Shown: positions 15,369 through 25,618, counted from the first letter of the stretch. The stretch is 38,318 bases of DNA from JBEAUL01 sp041161475 (GCA_041161475.1 JBEAUL010000081.1:1-38318); one strand, 5' to 3'. The notes: generated by a model not told the origin, from the letters alone. Translations and numbers: made by a program.

Positions 15369-17291
15369 ATGTTGCAAATCCTTCACGAAAAGCTTAAAGG
15401 TATATTTGCCTCTGCTATCCTATTTCTTATCATTGCCTCTTTTTTATTTGTAGGCGTCAATCAAATCTTTTTTTCTAGCGACAGTCAGGTCGCCGCTACT
15501 ATTGATGGCGAAAAAATACATTGGCAAACCGTTATGCGGGTTGCAGAGCGCTTAGAGCGTGAAAGAGGCTTGTCTGTCTCAACACAATCCTTGGAAGAAA
15601 TTAGAAATTCCTTAGCGCAAAATCAGGCTTTGGTGAATGGTTTACAATCGGCCGGATTTTATATCAGCGATACTCAGGTTGCAAAAGCCTTGGCTAATCT
15701 TTCTGTCTTTCACGATGAATCAGGAAAATTTTCGAAAGCAAAGTACCTTACCTTGTTACAACAAAATGGATATGAAGAGTCTACCTTTCGTGAAGAACTG
15801 GCACAAAGTTTGTTGTTTTTTCAGGTAGAACAAGGTGTGCTAGGCTCTAATTTTTGGTTGCCCTATGAGGTAACGCAATCGATTGGGTTGTTTTTAGAAA
15901 AACGAGATATTGGATACGCTGTTTTACCGTATAAATTATTTGCAGAAAAAGTTTCTCAAGATGTTTCAGCGCTACAAGCGTTTTACGATGCCCAAAAAAC
16001 CCGCTATGTGCGTCCAGAACAGGTGTCATTGCAGTATGCTGAGTTGCGTTTAAATCAGGTCATTGATGAAATTAAGGCCAGTGATCTCGAATTAAAGAAT
16101 TTTTATATTGAAAATCAAGGCTTTTATAATACCCCTGAGATGCGTCATGCACGCCATATCTTATTTTCAACCGAAGGTAAAGATCCAAATGCCCAAGCCA
16201 AACAATTGGCCGAAGCAGAAAAAACCTTAGCAGCGCTAAAGGCCGGTGAACATTTCGAAACCTTGGCAAAAAAATTATCTGATGATGTAGATACGCGTAG
16301 CCAAGGCGGAGACATGGGATGGGTAGGAAAAGGAGACATGGATATTGCCTTTGAAGAAGCCTTGTTTGCATTAAAATCTCCCCAAGAACTCTCTCCAATT
16401 ATTAAGTCAGCAGACGGTTATCATATTATTCAACTGTTAGAACATAAATTGGCGACAACTCAGCCGTTTGAAGCGGTGAAAGAGACGGTTAATGAACAAT
16501 ATCGTCGACAAAAAGCCCAGCAATTGTTTGAGGAGAAAAAAGAGCAATTGGCTGCGATTGCCTTCGAATATCCTGATTCCTTGGACAAAGTAAAACAGAT
16601 CATGGGATTAAACGTGTTTGAGACCGCGCCTTTTGATAGACAAGGTCAGGGCGCAGAAAAATGGGCCCAATATCCCGAATGGATGAAAGTTGCTTTTAGC
16701 CCGGAAATTATCCTTGAAAAAAGAAACAGTGACGTTATAAACCTAACTCCAGAGCGTGCAGTTGTGGTTCGTCTAAATACCCATTCTCCAGCGGAACAAC
16801 AAACCTTTGAGATGGTTCAGGCCCAGGTCAAAGCGGATTATACAAAAAAAATGGCTTCAGAGCAGATAAAAGCAGTGGCCGATCAAGTGGTCTTGGAAAT
16901 TCGTTCTGGAGAAAATGCACAAAAAACCTTAAAGCCCTATGGCATCACTTGGAAGCAACAGTCTGATGTGTCCCGTCGAAACCAAACCATGGACAGATGG
17001 ATTGTTGAAAAAGCCTTTATGCTGGGACGTGCACCCTTGTTATCCGAGCCACCTCAACCCGTTGTTGGCGCGTTTTTGTTGCCATCGGGTGATTATGGTG
17101 TGCTTTCTGTAACTAAAGCCGTATTGGGAACCATGAAAGAAGCGGATGCAAAAACCAAGGCTCTGGCAGAGAAAAATGTGGTAGATGCTTGGACAAGAGT
17201 AGAATATGGCTTATGGGCTCAGTCACTCATTGAAAAAGCAAAAACACGCTTAATGCCAGTACCGGGTACATTACAACAAACCACTGAATAG
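15369..17291 (+). CDS. ppiD: periplasmic folding chaperone PpiD (membrane-anchored parvulin)
   Basis: PpiD is anchored in the inner membrane near the SecYEG translocon and assists proteins emerging into the periplasm. The 640-residue product has a short cytoplasmic start, one membrane helix (about residues 12-34, SAILFLIIASFLFVGVNQIFF), a SurA-like N-domain, a parvulin domain (about residues 255-360: EMRHARHILF, QGGDMGWVG, DGYHIIQLLEHK) and a C-terminal chaperone region. The parvulin signature looks complete, unlike the E. coli PpiD domain, which is inactive as an isomerase. The ATG at 15369 is preferred to an in-frame GTG at 15357 because it leaves the usual short cytoplasmic tail. Standard location after hupB. 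Confidence 0.92.
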   Translation: MLQILHEKLKGIFASAILFLIIASFLFVGVNQIFFSSDSQVAATIDGEKIHWQTVMRVAERLERERGLSVSTQSLEEIRNSLAQNQALVNGLQSAGFYISDTQVAKALANLSVFHDESGKFSKAKYLTLLQQNGYEESTFREELAQSLLFFQVEQGVLGSNFWLPYEVTQSIGLFLEKRDIGYAVLPYKLFAEKVSQDVSALQAFYDAQKTRYVRPEQVSLQYAELRLNQVIDEIKASDLELKNFYIENQGFYNTPEMRHARHILFSTEGKDPNAQAKQLAEAEKTLAALKAGEHFETLAKKLSDDVDTRSQGGDMGWVGKGDMDIAFEEALFALKSPQELSPIIKSADGYHIIQLLEHKLATTQPFEAVKETVNEQYRRQKAQQLFEEKKEQLAAIAFEYPDSLDKVKQIMGLNVFETAPFDRQGQGAEKWAQYPEWMKVAFSPEIILEKRNSDVINLTPERAVVVRLNTHSPAEQQTFEMVQAQVKADYTKKMASEQIKAVADQVVLEIRSGENAQKTLKPYGITWKQQSDVSRRNQTMDRWIVEKAFMLGRAPLLSEPPQPVVGAFLLPSGDYGVLSVTKAVLGTMKEADAKTKALAEKNVVDAWTRVEYGLWAQSLIEKAKTRLMPVPGTLQQTTE

Positions 17292-17372
17292 CGGTAGGTT
17301 GATTAAGGGTCAAAGTTTTTCCCTGTTCTTTCCGATAGATGATTTAGATGTCTACTGATTAGGTGAGTCCTT

Positions 17373-20300
17373 ATGCCTCGTACGCTAGAAGAAAACCGGA
17401 AAGAAATTATTGAGCGCGTTGTAGTCTATGTGCTTGAAAAAATCCCTGCTGCCGAAGCGCCTTTGCTGGAATCCTTTATACGCCAATACTATTGGAGTGT
17501 TTCTCCAGAAGACCTTGTGTCACGGGGCTTACTTGACCTATATGGTGCTGTGGTATCGCATTGGCATCATATTTACCAACGTAAACCGAATGAAACCAAA
17601 GTGCGTGTCTACAACCCACAATTTGAAAAGCATGGTTGGCAATCTGCACATACAGTCATTGAAATAGCCTGTGATGAAATGCCCTTCTTGGTTGATTCCA
17701 TTTCAATGGAATTAAACCGAATGGATCTGAATATTCATCTTATCATCAGTATTGATGGGATCAAAGTAAAGCGAGATAAAAAAGGGCGGGTTGTTGAGGT
17801 GTATCCACCAGAATCAACCGCAACCGATTATGTCAAAGAATCGCCTATTTATATTGAAATCGATCGTCAAAGCGATCCAAAAGTCCTAGAAAATATTACT
17901 CAACGCATCGAAGAAGTATTAGCTGATGTTCGCTTGGTCGTTTCTGATTGGCAAGACATGCGTCAACAAGTCTTGGACATCATGGAATACCTTAAAACAG
18001 ACAATTTACCCACGCCAAAAGACGAATTAAAAGAATCTATTGCTTTTTTAAAATGGTTGGTAAACGATCACTTTACCTTTATCGGTTGTCAAGATTATCA
18101 CTTAATTGGCGAAGGGGATAATAAGGCTTTTCAAGCCGATCCATCCTCCAGCCTGGGTGTTTTTAAAAAATTGAGCCATGCAACCACGCCACGTACGCGA
18201 AAAATGTCGGCTTTACCCGCGGCGGCAAGAGCCATGATTTTGTCCGATCGAATACTCATCTTGGGTAAAACCAGTACGCTCTCCACCATACATCGTCCTG
18301 TATTTACTGATTTTGTGGCAGTAAAGTTATTTGATAAGTCAGGTAAATTCATCGGGGAAAAGCGCTTTATCGGACTCTATACCTCTGCTGCGTATAATGC
18401 GAGCCCAAAACAAATTCCTTTGTTACGGCGAAAAATTGATCATGTGTTGTCTCAGGCCGGGTTTCCAGAAAAAAGTCATGATGGAAAAAATTTAACCCAT
18501 ATTTTAGAGACCTTGCCACGCGATGATTTATTTCATGCCTCAGAAGACGAGTTATACGATTTGTCTGTCGGTATTTTATATTTGCAGGAAAGATTACGCA
18601 TTCGCTTATTTGTTAGACGAGACAGCTATGGGCGATTTTTTTCTTGTTTGGTTTTTGTGCCACGAGAAAAATTTAACTCAGAATTGCGTGAAAAAATGCA
18701 AAGAATATTGTTGGAAACCTTTAAGGGCATAGAGGTTTCTTTTTCTACCCGTTTTTCTGAATCTGTATTGGCACGGATTCATTTTGTGGTGCGCGTTGCG
18801 CCGGGAACAGAGGTTGAATACGATATTTCGGATATTGAAAAAAAACTGATCGAGGCCTCCCGTACCTGGCGAGATGATTTACAATCCGCTTTGGTTGAAC
18901 ATGCCGGTGAAGAACGAGGAAACGATCTCTTCAAGCAGTATGGAGACAGTTTTCCCGCAGGCTATCAAGAAACATTTTCTCCACGTACTGCGGTTATCGA
19001 TATTGAGTATATGGAAAAATTGGACGAAAAAGTACAGATGACCATGAGTTTGTATCGTCCTATAGAAGATCCGGAAGATACTTTGCGATTTAAGTTATTT
19101 TATACTGGTATTACTTTACCTCTATCAGACGTTGTACCCATGTTAGAGAATATGGGCTTGCGTATTATCAGTGAAAGACCCTATGCCATTAGCAGTAAAA
19201 ATAGAACAGCCATTTGGATTAATGATTATCGCATGATTCATCCGAAAGGAAAGTCTCTTGATATTGATGCGATTAAAGAGATTTTTCAAGAAACATTTTA
19301 TCGAGTATGGCATGGTTTTATCGAAAATGATGGCTTTAATCGATTGGTTTTAGAAGCACATCTTAACTGGCGTGAGATTACGGTATTTAGAGGATACGCC
19401 AAATATTTATGGCAAACGGGGTTTACCTTTAGCCAGAATTCTATAGAAGATACTTTGTATACCAACCCAACCATTACACGTGCCTTAATGCAACTGTTTT
19501 CGGACAGATTTAATCCAGAAAAGACAGCAACAGCAGAACAATTAACCGATCAAAAAATACAGATTGAACAAGCCTTAGAATCGGTCTCTAATTTAAATGA
19601 AGACCGAATTTTAAGGCGTTATTTAGAAACCATTTTGGCCACCATTAGAACAAATTACTATCAGCCTGACGAACATCAGCAATATAAACCTTATTTTTCT
19701 TTTAAACTGGAATCATCAAAAGTACCAGAACTTCCCTTGCCGCATCCCTTATTTGAGATTTTTGTTTACTCCCCGATTGTAGAGGGTATACACATGCGTG
19801 GTGCAAAAGTGGCCCGAGGGGGGATTCGTTGGTCTGACAGACGAGAAGATTTTAGAACAGAAGTATTGGGTTTAATGAAAGCGCAGCAAGTTAAAAATGC
19901 GGTCATTGTGCCCCTAGGCGCCAAAGGAGGCTTTGTTGTAAAACGACAGGCTGAATTGACGCGAGAGCAATTGATGGAAGAGGTAGTCACCTGCTATAAA
20001 ATATTTATTCGAGGATTATTGGATATTACCGATAATTTACAGGGAGATACCATTTCACCGCCTCCAGGTGTGATAAGATATGACGAAGACGATCCCTATT
20101 TGGTTGTTGCGGCCGACAAAGGCACGGCGACATTTTCAGACATAGCCAATGGTATTTCTAAAGAATATGGCTTTTGGCTGAATGATGCCTTTGCTTCGGG
20201 TGGTTCTGCTGGATACGATCACAAAAAAATGGGTATTACTGCCCGTGGGGCCTGGGAATCCGTCAAACGTCATTTCAAAGAATTGGGTCGAGATACCCAA

Positions 20301-22280
20301 ACAGAAAATTTTACGGTGGTTGGGATTGGTGATATGGCCGGAGATGTTTTCGGCAACGGTATGCTCTTGTCTCGTCATATTCAATTGATTGCTGCTTTTA
20401 ACCATCAGCATATCTTTATTGATCCCAACCCCGATCCAGAAAAAAGCTTTTTAGAAAGAAAACGTTTGTTTGAACTGCCTCGTTCTTCTTGGGCAGATTA
20501 CAATACGGCATTATTGTCTGCTGGAGGTGGTATTTATCCCCGTTCCGCAAAGTTAATTACCTTATCCAAAGAAGCTTGCTTAAGCCTTGGGCTCGACCAT
20601 GATAAAATGGTACCGAACGAACTCATTAAGGCCTTACTCAAAGCACCCGTTGATTTACTGTGGAATGGGGGTATTGGAACTTATGTAAAAGCCTCCTTCG
20701 AGACCCATTTGGATGTGGGGGATAGAAGTAATGATGCGTTGCGTATTAATGCCAATGAACTGCGTTGTAAAGTGGTTGGAGAAGGTGGAAATTTAGGTTT
20801 TACCCAAATGGCGCGTATAGAATATGCCAAGCACGGTGGGCGTTGTAACACCGATGCGATTGACAATTCTGCGGGTGTCAATTGCTCCGATAATGAAGTC
20901 AATATCAAAATTTTATTGAATGATGTTGTGTTAAAAGGGGATATGACCGAAAAACAACGGAATCAGCTATTGGTAGAAATGGAAGCAGAAGTTGCTGAAT
21001 TGGTCTTAAATAACAATCGACAACAAACCGAAGCCATTAGCATTGCCGTGTTTCAAGCCCCAGAAAGTCTGGATATGCATGCCCGTTTGCTACAAGAAAT
21101 GGAGCGTAATGGGGATATTAATCGTACCATTGAATTTTTACCCAACAATGAAGAGTTATCTGTCAGAAAAGCCGCAGGGCTCGGGTTAACCAGACCAGAA
21201 ATAGCCGTGTTAATGGCTTATGCGAAAAATTTACTGAAAAAATCTTTATTGGCCTCTACGGTGTTAGAAGATCCGTTTGTTTATGATGTGCTTGGAAAAG
21301 CCTTTCCAACCGCAATACAAACGCGGTTTTATGATTATCTAGATAAACATCGCTTAAAACGTGAAATTATTGCTACTCAAATCTCGAATGCGTTAATCAA
21401 TGAAATGGGTATCAGTTTTATCAGCCGTCTACAGGATGAAACTGGTGCGCCACCCGCTGAAATTGTGAGAGCCTATATTGTTTCTCGCGCCTTATTTGAC
21501 ATGGATCGTATTCGACAATTAATGAATGACACAGATTGTGTGCTGGATGCAAAAACACAGTTGCTTATTTTACAAGAAGCCAATCGTTTGGTGCGACGAG
21601 GGACACGCTGGTTTATTCGAAATCGTCGGGCAGGGATGAATATTACCGATACCATTCGACATTTCCAGCCCTTGTTAAAACAAGTCCGCGATATGATTCC
21701 AGGCGTTTTGGTGGGAACACCCCGAGAAACATCAGAAGCTTTGTGTGTATATCTTGGTCGCGCTGGCGTGCCCAACGATGGGGAATTGATGCGTCAAACG
21801 CTGAGCATGAATGTCATGCATTCGGCCTTAGATATTATTGAAACGGCAATTAATCATCACTTAGATATTACGCTGGTGGTATCGGTCTATTTTTGCTTGG
21901 GAGATAAATTAGAATTAAGCTGGTTCAGAGAGCAGATTAAAAGTAGACCGGTAAATAACCATTGGGAAGCCTTAGCACGTGCGGCGTTTCGCGATGATAT
22001 CGATAAACAACAGTCTTTATTAACCGTTAGCATCATTCATTTCAGGGAGGTGGAAGCGATACAGGAGATGCCTATGGATAAATTGGTCGATAAATGGTTA
22101 AAACGGCACAAACGTCTTATTGCACGCTGGCAATTTTTTGTGAATGAGTTAAAAACAGTTTCTGCGCCAGAATTTACCATGTTTTCCGTTGCGTTAAGAG
22201 AGTTGCTTGATATGGGGCAAACCATGTTGCATCTCAGTAATAGAGCGCAAAAAAACAACCATGCTGGAAATGGAAAATAG
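17373..22280 (+). CDS. gdhB: large NAD-specific glutamate dehydrogenase (about 180 kDa class)
   Basis: This enzyme oxidises glutamate to 2-oxoglutarate and ammonia with NAD and lets the cell use amino acids as carbon source. The 1635-residue length is characteristic of the large bacterial class. The N-terminal half contains ACT-like regulatory segments (for example HTVIEIACDEMPFLVDSIS, about residues 90-110). The catalytic core has GGIRWSDRREDFRTEVLGL, the substrate-lysine loop GAKGGF (849-854) and the dinucleotide-binding GIGDMAGDVFGNG (984-996), then VVGEGGNLGFTQ. Enzymes of this class in Pseudomonas and Streptomyces are allosteric. It stands alone on the plus strand, 81 nt after ppiD and convergent with the next gene, with 5 nt between stop codons. 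Confidence 0.96.
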   Translation: MPRTLEENRKEIIERVVVYVLEKIPAAEAPLLESFIRQYYWSVSPEDLVSRGLLDLYGAVVSHWHHIYQRKPNETKVRVYNPQFEKHGWQSAHTVIEIACDEMPFLVDSISMELNRMDLNIHLIISIDGIKVKRDKKGRVVEVYPPESTATDYVKESPIYIEIDRQSDPKVLENITQRIEEVLADVRLVVSDWQDMRQQVLDIMEYLKTDNLPTPKDELKESIAFLKWLVNDHFTFIGCQDYHLIGEGDNKAFQADPSSSLGVFKKLSHATTPRTRKMSALPAAARAMILSDRILILGKTSTLSTIHRPVFTDFVAVKLFDKSGKFIGEKRFIGLYTSAAYNASPKQIPLLRRKIDHVLSQAGFPEKSHDGKNLTHILETLPRDDLFHASEDELYDLSVGILYLQERLRIRLFVRRDSYGRFFSCLVFVPREKFNSELREKMQRILLETFKGIEVSFSTRFSESVLARIHFVVRVAPGTEVEYDISDIEKKLIEASRTWRDDLQSALVEHAGEERGNDLFKQYGDSFPAGYQETFSPRTAVIDIEYMEKLDEKVQMTMSLYRPIEDPEDTLRFKLFYTGITLPLSDVVPMLENMGLRIISERPYAISSKNRTAIWINDYRMIHPKGKSLDIDAIKEIFQETFYRVWHGFIENDGFNRLVLEAHLNWREITVFRGYAKYLWQTGFTFSQNSIEDTLYTNPTITRALMQLFSDRFNPEKTATAEQLTDQKIQIEQALESVSNLNEDRILRRYLETILATIRTNYYQPDEHQQYKPYFSFKLESSKVPELPLPHPLFEIFVYSPIVEGIHMRGAKVARGGIRWSDRREDFRTEVLGLMKAQQVKNAVIVPLGAKGGFVVKRQAELTREQLMEEVVTCYKIFIRGLLDITDNLQGDTISPPPGVIRYDEDDPYLVVAADKGTATFSDIANGISKEYGFWLNDAFASGGSAGYDHKKMGITARGAWESVKRHFKELGRDTQTENFTVVGIGDMAGDVFGNGMLLSRHIQLIAAFNHQHIFIDPNPDPEKSFLERKRLFELPRSSWADYNTALLSAGGGIYPRSAKLITLSKEACLSLGLDHDKMVPNELIKALLKAPVDLLWNGGIGTYVKASFETHLDVGDRSNDALRINANELRCKVVGEGGNLGFTQMARIEYAKHGGRCNTDAIDNSAGVNCSDNEVNIKILLNDVVLKGDMTEKQRNQLLVEMEAEVAELVLNNNRQQTEAISIAVFQAPESLDMHARLLQEMERNGDINRTIEFLPNNEELSVRKAAGLGLTRPEIAVLMAYAKNLLKKSLLASTVLEDPFVYDVLGKAFPTAIQTRFYDYLDKHRLKREIIATQISNALINEMGISFISRLQDETGAPPAEIVRAYIVSRALFDMDRIRQLMNDTDCVLDAKTQLLILQEANRLVRRGTRWFIRNRRAGMNITDTIRHFQPLLKQVRDMIPGVLVGTPRETSEALCVYLGRAGVPNDGELMRQTLSMNVMHSALDIIETAINHHLDITLVVSVYFCLGDKLELSWFREQIKSRPVNNHWEALARAAFRDDIDKQQSLLTVSIIHFREVEAIQEMPMDKLVDKWLKRHKRLIARWQFFVNELKTVSAPEFTMFSVALRELLDMGQTMLHLSNRAQKNNHAGNGK

Positions 22281-22285
22281 TCTTT

Positions 22286-23230
22286 TTAGGGGCGCGGTGT
22301 TGATCGTTTTTCAGGTTCTGGTATGGGTTCTAATTGGCGTGGAATGACACAAGTAACCACATTTCCTTTTGGAGAAAAGGTCAGCTCTTTAAATACCAAG
22401 CTTTTTGCCATCATAATGCCACGGCCGTGTGTATCTAAGAGGCGCTCTGGGCTTAAATTCATGAATTTAGTGGAATCAAAACCAGCGCCCTGATCTTCAA
22501 TTCTAATCATAAAATCGGTTGGCGTACGCGTAAAATGTACTTTAACAATTTTATGTGCGTGTTGTGGTTCTTTTTGTCGAGCAGAAATTTTTTCTTCCCA
22601 GATGTTGTCCTTTTTGTATTGAGATTTTTCCTCATAAGTAATGGCGAGATTGCCATGCTCAATGGCATTAATCAGTAACTCAGAAATCCCTACAATGGCC
22701 AGATTGGGGTTTGGGCATACAGAAGCCAGTCCATGCGCCAAATCTTGAACATCGCTTAAGGTTTTTACCTCAAAATCACCAGAGACCAGGTATTTCATCA
22801 TTGGATAGGCAACATGAGGAGCAGTTGATAGCAGTTGACGATAAGATAGGTTACGCCTAACCGCTGCTTGTATAACCGTTAAGATATGTTCTGGTGAAAA
22901 ATCATCTGAGAGACAGTAATGCGTGCCCCGTTGTAGTGCATGTCGTAAGGTATCCCGCTCTGTATTGGGTACAATCATAATGAGAGGAATGGTTTTTAAG
23001 TCGCTATTTGCGTGCATTTTGGTGACCAACTCACCGCTATCGCTTTCTGAGGTACGATAATCTACCACCACAATCGCATATTTGTCCGGATGCTCTAGCA
23101 TGATTTTAACGGCTTCATCCCCATTTTGTAGGTGCTCAAGGGCATAGCCATTGCGTTGGAGTAACCCACTTAGGTCATCCAAAGGGTGTGTAGGGCTTTC
23201 TATGACTAAAATTTTGGGTGTATTTTGCAC
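22286..23230 (-). CDS. receiver domain fused to a HATPase (RsbW-like) domain
   Basis: The 314-residue protein starts with a CheY-like receiver (residues 1-125) and ends in a GHKL ATPase domain of the serine-kinase/anti-sigma type (about 150-300). In the receiver the phospho-acceptor D57 is present (VVVDYRT), but the acidic pair after strand 1 is E11-S12, the switch Thr/Ser is V87, and the conserved Lys is D109, so phosphorylation-driven switching is doubtful. The ATPase part keeps the N-box ELLINAIEHGN with N188, the G1 box DQGAGF (246-251) and the G2 box HGRGIMMA. No histidine-kinase dimerisation helix with a phospho-His is seen. The target, possibly an anti-anti-sigma factor, is not encoded nearby. 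The gene is downstream of slt, 278 nt away. Confidence 0.85.
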   Translation of the reverse strand: MQNTPKILVIESPTHPLDDLSGLLQRNGYALEHLQNGDEAVKIMLEHPDKYAIVVVDYRTSESDSGELVTKMHANSDLKTIPLIMIVPNTERDTLRHALQRGTHYCLSDDFSPEHILTVIQAAVRRNLSYRQLLSTAPHVAYPMMKYLVSGDFEVKTLSDVQDLAHGLASVCPNPNLAIVGISELLINAIEHGNLAITYEEKSQYKKDNIWEEKISARQKEPQHAHKIVKVHFTRTPTDFMIRIEDQGAGFDSTKFMNLSPERLLDTHGRGIMMAKSLVFKELTFSPKGNVVTCVIPRQLEPIPEPEKRSTPRP

Positions 23231-23487
23231 AAAATAAGATCCTATACAACAAGTGTTAATTTGTATTACTTAACTATAGTTCAGGGTTATCTGGGCAAGG
23301 GAAGCTTTTTTGTGATAGGTCATAAGGAATGCCCCCTGTTGGGTTCATTTACAGAGGGCCCTCCATTGATTAAATATGCTTTGTTGGTTTTATACTTCTT
23401 ATACCTTGTTTTGTACTTTTGTTAAACCCTAGCTGTTAATCGCAGGATAGACCATTTTTGACTAGAAGAGCGACAAAAACAGGTGTA

Positions 23488-23512
23488 ATAACACAAATAT
23501 TAATAGTGTTAT
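23488..23512 (-). terminator. weak candidate terminator after slt; rest of the 278-nt gap shows nothing certain
   Basis: On the minus strand ATAACAC and GTGTTAT form a 7-bp AT-rich stem overlapping the slt stop codon, with TGTTTTTG about ten bases further on. The stem is weak. The remaining gap to 23231 holds only an unsupported 66-codon plus-strand frame and a short GAGGGCCCTC palindrome. Confidence 0.3.
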
Positions 23513-25461
23513 CGTGCACCCAATATCATGGGCATATGGTGTGACAATTTGGGTTTTTGCCCCAATAGCTGTTGATAGATAACCACATAGGTAAGAACAT
23601 TTTTGACATATTCACGGGTTTCTTGAAACGGAATAATTTCTATCCAGTTGTCGGCGGGTAGGGGATTTCGGGGTAGCCATTGTTTAATGCGTCCTGGACC
23701 CGCATTATAGGCTGCAATGGCCAATACAGGGTGCTTTTGATGACTTTCAAGCATCATGCGCAGATAAGAGCTTCCTAAGCGGATGTTGGTTTCTGGGTGG
23801 AACAAGCTGCTGTTATCGGTGAGTTTAATTTTTTGTTGTTTGGCCACCATTTTGGCGGTGCTGGGCATCAGTTGCATCAAGCCCAGTGCCCCTGCGGAAG
23901 AAGTGGCATTGGTCATAAAAGCGCTTTCTTGTCTGGTGACCGCGAATATGAGCGCAGGATCGAGTCCCTCTTTGGCTGCGCTAGAAAAAATGGTATTTTT
24001 ATGGACAATAGGGAAACGTAGGCTTAAATCGTGGTTATCTTTGGCTTGAGACAAGGCTAAAATAGCAAAATTAGGCATATTCCAGCGCAGTGCCAAGACG
24101 GCAGCGACGTGTTTCTCTTCGTCACTGATATGTTGTGTCAAATGAAGCCACTCTGTTTTTGCTTTTTGTTTTCGACCGAGTGCGTTTAACTCTTGGACCC
24201 GTTGAATGGCTTTGTGTCGAGCAATTTTTTGTATCAAGGGTTGTGGTAGAGCGCGTTTTTTATGATAAACGCTGATGGTTGAATGTAACTGTTGTTTTGC
24301 AAGTAAACCGTAATAGCTTCGGATATGGGCTAGTTCAGAAAAAAGATGTTGGCTTTCTTTGATTTTGCCGACTTTTTCTAAGGCACGTGCTTGCCAGTAC
24401 TGCCATTGTTCGCTGGTTTTGAGCGTGGGCGGTAGACGATAAATTTCATGTAATACCAAAGGCCAATCCTCTTTAGATAAGGCAATGCGTATCTTGGCTT
24501 CCCTAACTGTTTGGTCTAAATGGGTTTCAGGAACATGGTTTAGCCATTTCTCTGCGCTAGGGTGTCTTTTTCTGTTGAACGACAAAGCGATTTCTCGTAC
24601 GATGGTCCCCCAGTGCCGGTCTTTAAAGGGTTGTTTGGTAGACAGGGTTTTCCAAACGCTTATCGCTTTGTCTGGATCGGATTTTGCAATAGCAATCATG
24701 CCTGAGACCAAAATTTCGAGAATAGCAGGGTGCTTGCTTTGGAAATACGCCTGTTTAGAAACAATCTGCGGATTTTTTTGTACCCAAATCCATAAATCGA
24801 CTAAAGGATGTTCATTTGATTTCAGGTAACGGGTTAAACGTTTGGCTTCTGTAAATTGGTTAGATTCGATATTCAGTTTTATTTTCTTCCAAACCAGTGC
24901 ATGTGTTCGATGGCGACTGTTTTCAAAACGAGAGAACACGGCTTCACAAGCCGTGGGCGATGCTTGTGCATTCAGCCATAGTGTACCAATTTTGGATAAA
25001 ATCAGGGATTGGTGTTGTCCTTGACTCAACTGTGCTTCTAAGTATTGGCATTGTAAGGTGGTGTTATTGGTAGGCGTATAGGCTGCCAAAAAATCTTTCC
25101 ATTGTTTTTGCTGTGCTTTGGCTTGTAAAAATTGTGTTTTGAGGGGTTCAATCAGAGGAGATTGTGCATAATTTCGAGCAAATTGTTGGTATTCAGCCAA
25201 AGAGACTTGTTTGATGCGACGAGATAAATCAGCATACGCTAAGTAGGGATACAAGACGTATTGACGACACTGCGATTTTAAACGATTAAACTCAGTCATA
25301 CGCCCTTTTTGTAGTGCTTTTTCAGCATCTAAAAACGTTTGGCGCAAAGCATGGTGAGTGATGGGCTGGGGAGTGGAAACAACAGGTTGCGCACAGACAG
25401 CGTTTGTGATGAACAAGGCAATGATGAAAATAATGGATAGACGATAGGTGCAATCCTGCAT
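23509..25461 (-). CDS. slt: soluble lytic murein transglycosylase Slt70
   Basis: Slt cleaves the MurNAc-GlcNAc bond of peptidoglycan, forming 1,6-anhydro ends, in the periplasm. The protein (650 aa, near the E. coli length of 645) begins with a signal peptide (hydrophobic IIFIIALFITNAVCAQ). The long middle is the helical doughnut U-domain. The C-terminal catalytic SLT domain has the active-site glutamate E512 in RQESAF, then SSAGALGLMQLMPSTA and AIAAYNAGPGRIKQW. GAGGGG lies just before the ATG at 25461. It is divergent from icd. Confidence 0.95.
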   Translation of the reverse strand: MQDCTYRLSIIFIIALFITNAVCAQPVVSTPQPITHHALRQTFLDAEKALQKGRMTEFNRLKSQCRQYVLYPYLAYADLSRRIKQVSLAEYQQFARNYAQSPLIEPLKTQFLQAKAQQKQWKDFLAAYTPTNNTTLQCQYLEAQLSQGQHQSLILSKIGTLWLNAQASPTACEAVFSRFENSRHRTHALVWKKIKLNIESNQFTEAKRLTRYLKSNEHPLVDLWIWVQKNPQIVSKQAYFQSKHPAILEILVSGMIAIAKSDPDKAISVWKTLSTKQPFKDRHWGTIVREIALSFNRKRHPSAEKWLNHVPETHLDQTVREAKIRIALSKEDWPLVLHEIYRLPPTLKTSEQWQYWQARALEKVGKIKESQHLFSELAHIRSYYGLLAKQQLHSTISVYHKKRALPQPLIQKIARHKAIQRVQELNALGRKQKAKTEWLHLTQHISDEEKHVAAVLALRWNMPNFAILALSQAKDNHDLSLRFPIVHKNTIFSSAAKEGLDPALIFAVTRQESAFMTNATSSAGALGLMQLMPSTAKMVAKQQKIKLTDNSSLFHPETNIRLGSSYLRMMLESHQKHPVLAIAAYNAGPGRIKQWLPRNPLPADNWIEIIPFQETREYVKNVLTYVVIYQQLLGQKPKLSHHMPMILGAR

Positions 25462-25545
25462 GGGTTCCCCTCACTTCCTTGGGAGAGATTCATTGGTATT
25501 ATATTGTATATCATAGTTCAATATTGATGTGAGTGGATTGTCGTG

Positions 25546-25575
25546 AAGACAAAGTGTGCTTGGGAATGTTACAAT
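25546..25575 (+). promoter_or_regulatory. candidate extended -10 promoter of icd
   Basis: TACAAT at 25570-25575 is preceded by TGT, giving the extended -10 motif TGnTACAAT. AAGACA at 25546-25551 is a partial -35 at 18 nt spacing. The start would be near 25582, leaving about 37 nt of leader before the ATG at 25619. Confidence 0.5.
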
Positions 25576-25618
25576 CGCCAGTACCGATAAATACAGCAAA
25601 GGAAAAGGAATAAAAGCG

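Noticed and set aside
15140..15370. Minus-strand frame over tRNA-Val and tRNA-Asp
   Set aside because: Contains two tRNA-antisense signatures (AERTGLEPATLG and GSNPRPSPCKG); not a gene.
23354..23363. GAGGGCCCTC palindrome
   Set aside because: Single 10-bp palindrome without partner sites or T-run; could be chance.
23225..23425. 66-codon plus-strand frame between the receiver-HATPase gene and slt
   Set aside because: No ribosome-binding site and no recognisable domain; composition fits random open frame in AT-rich intergenic DNA.
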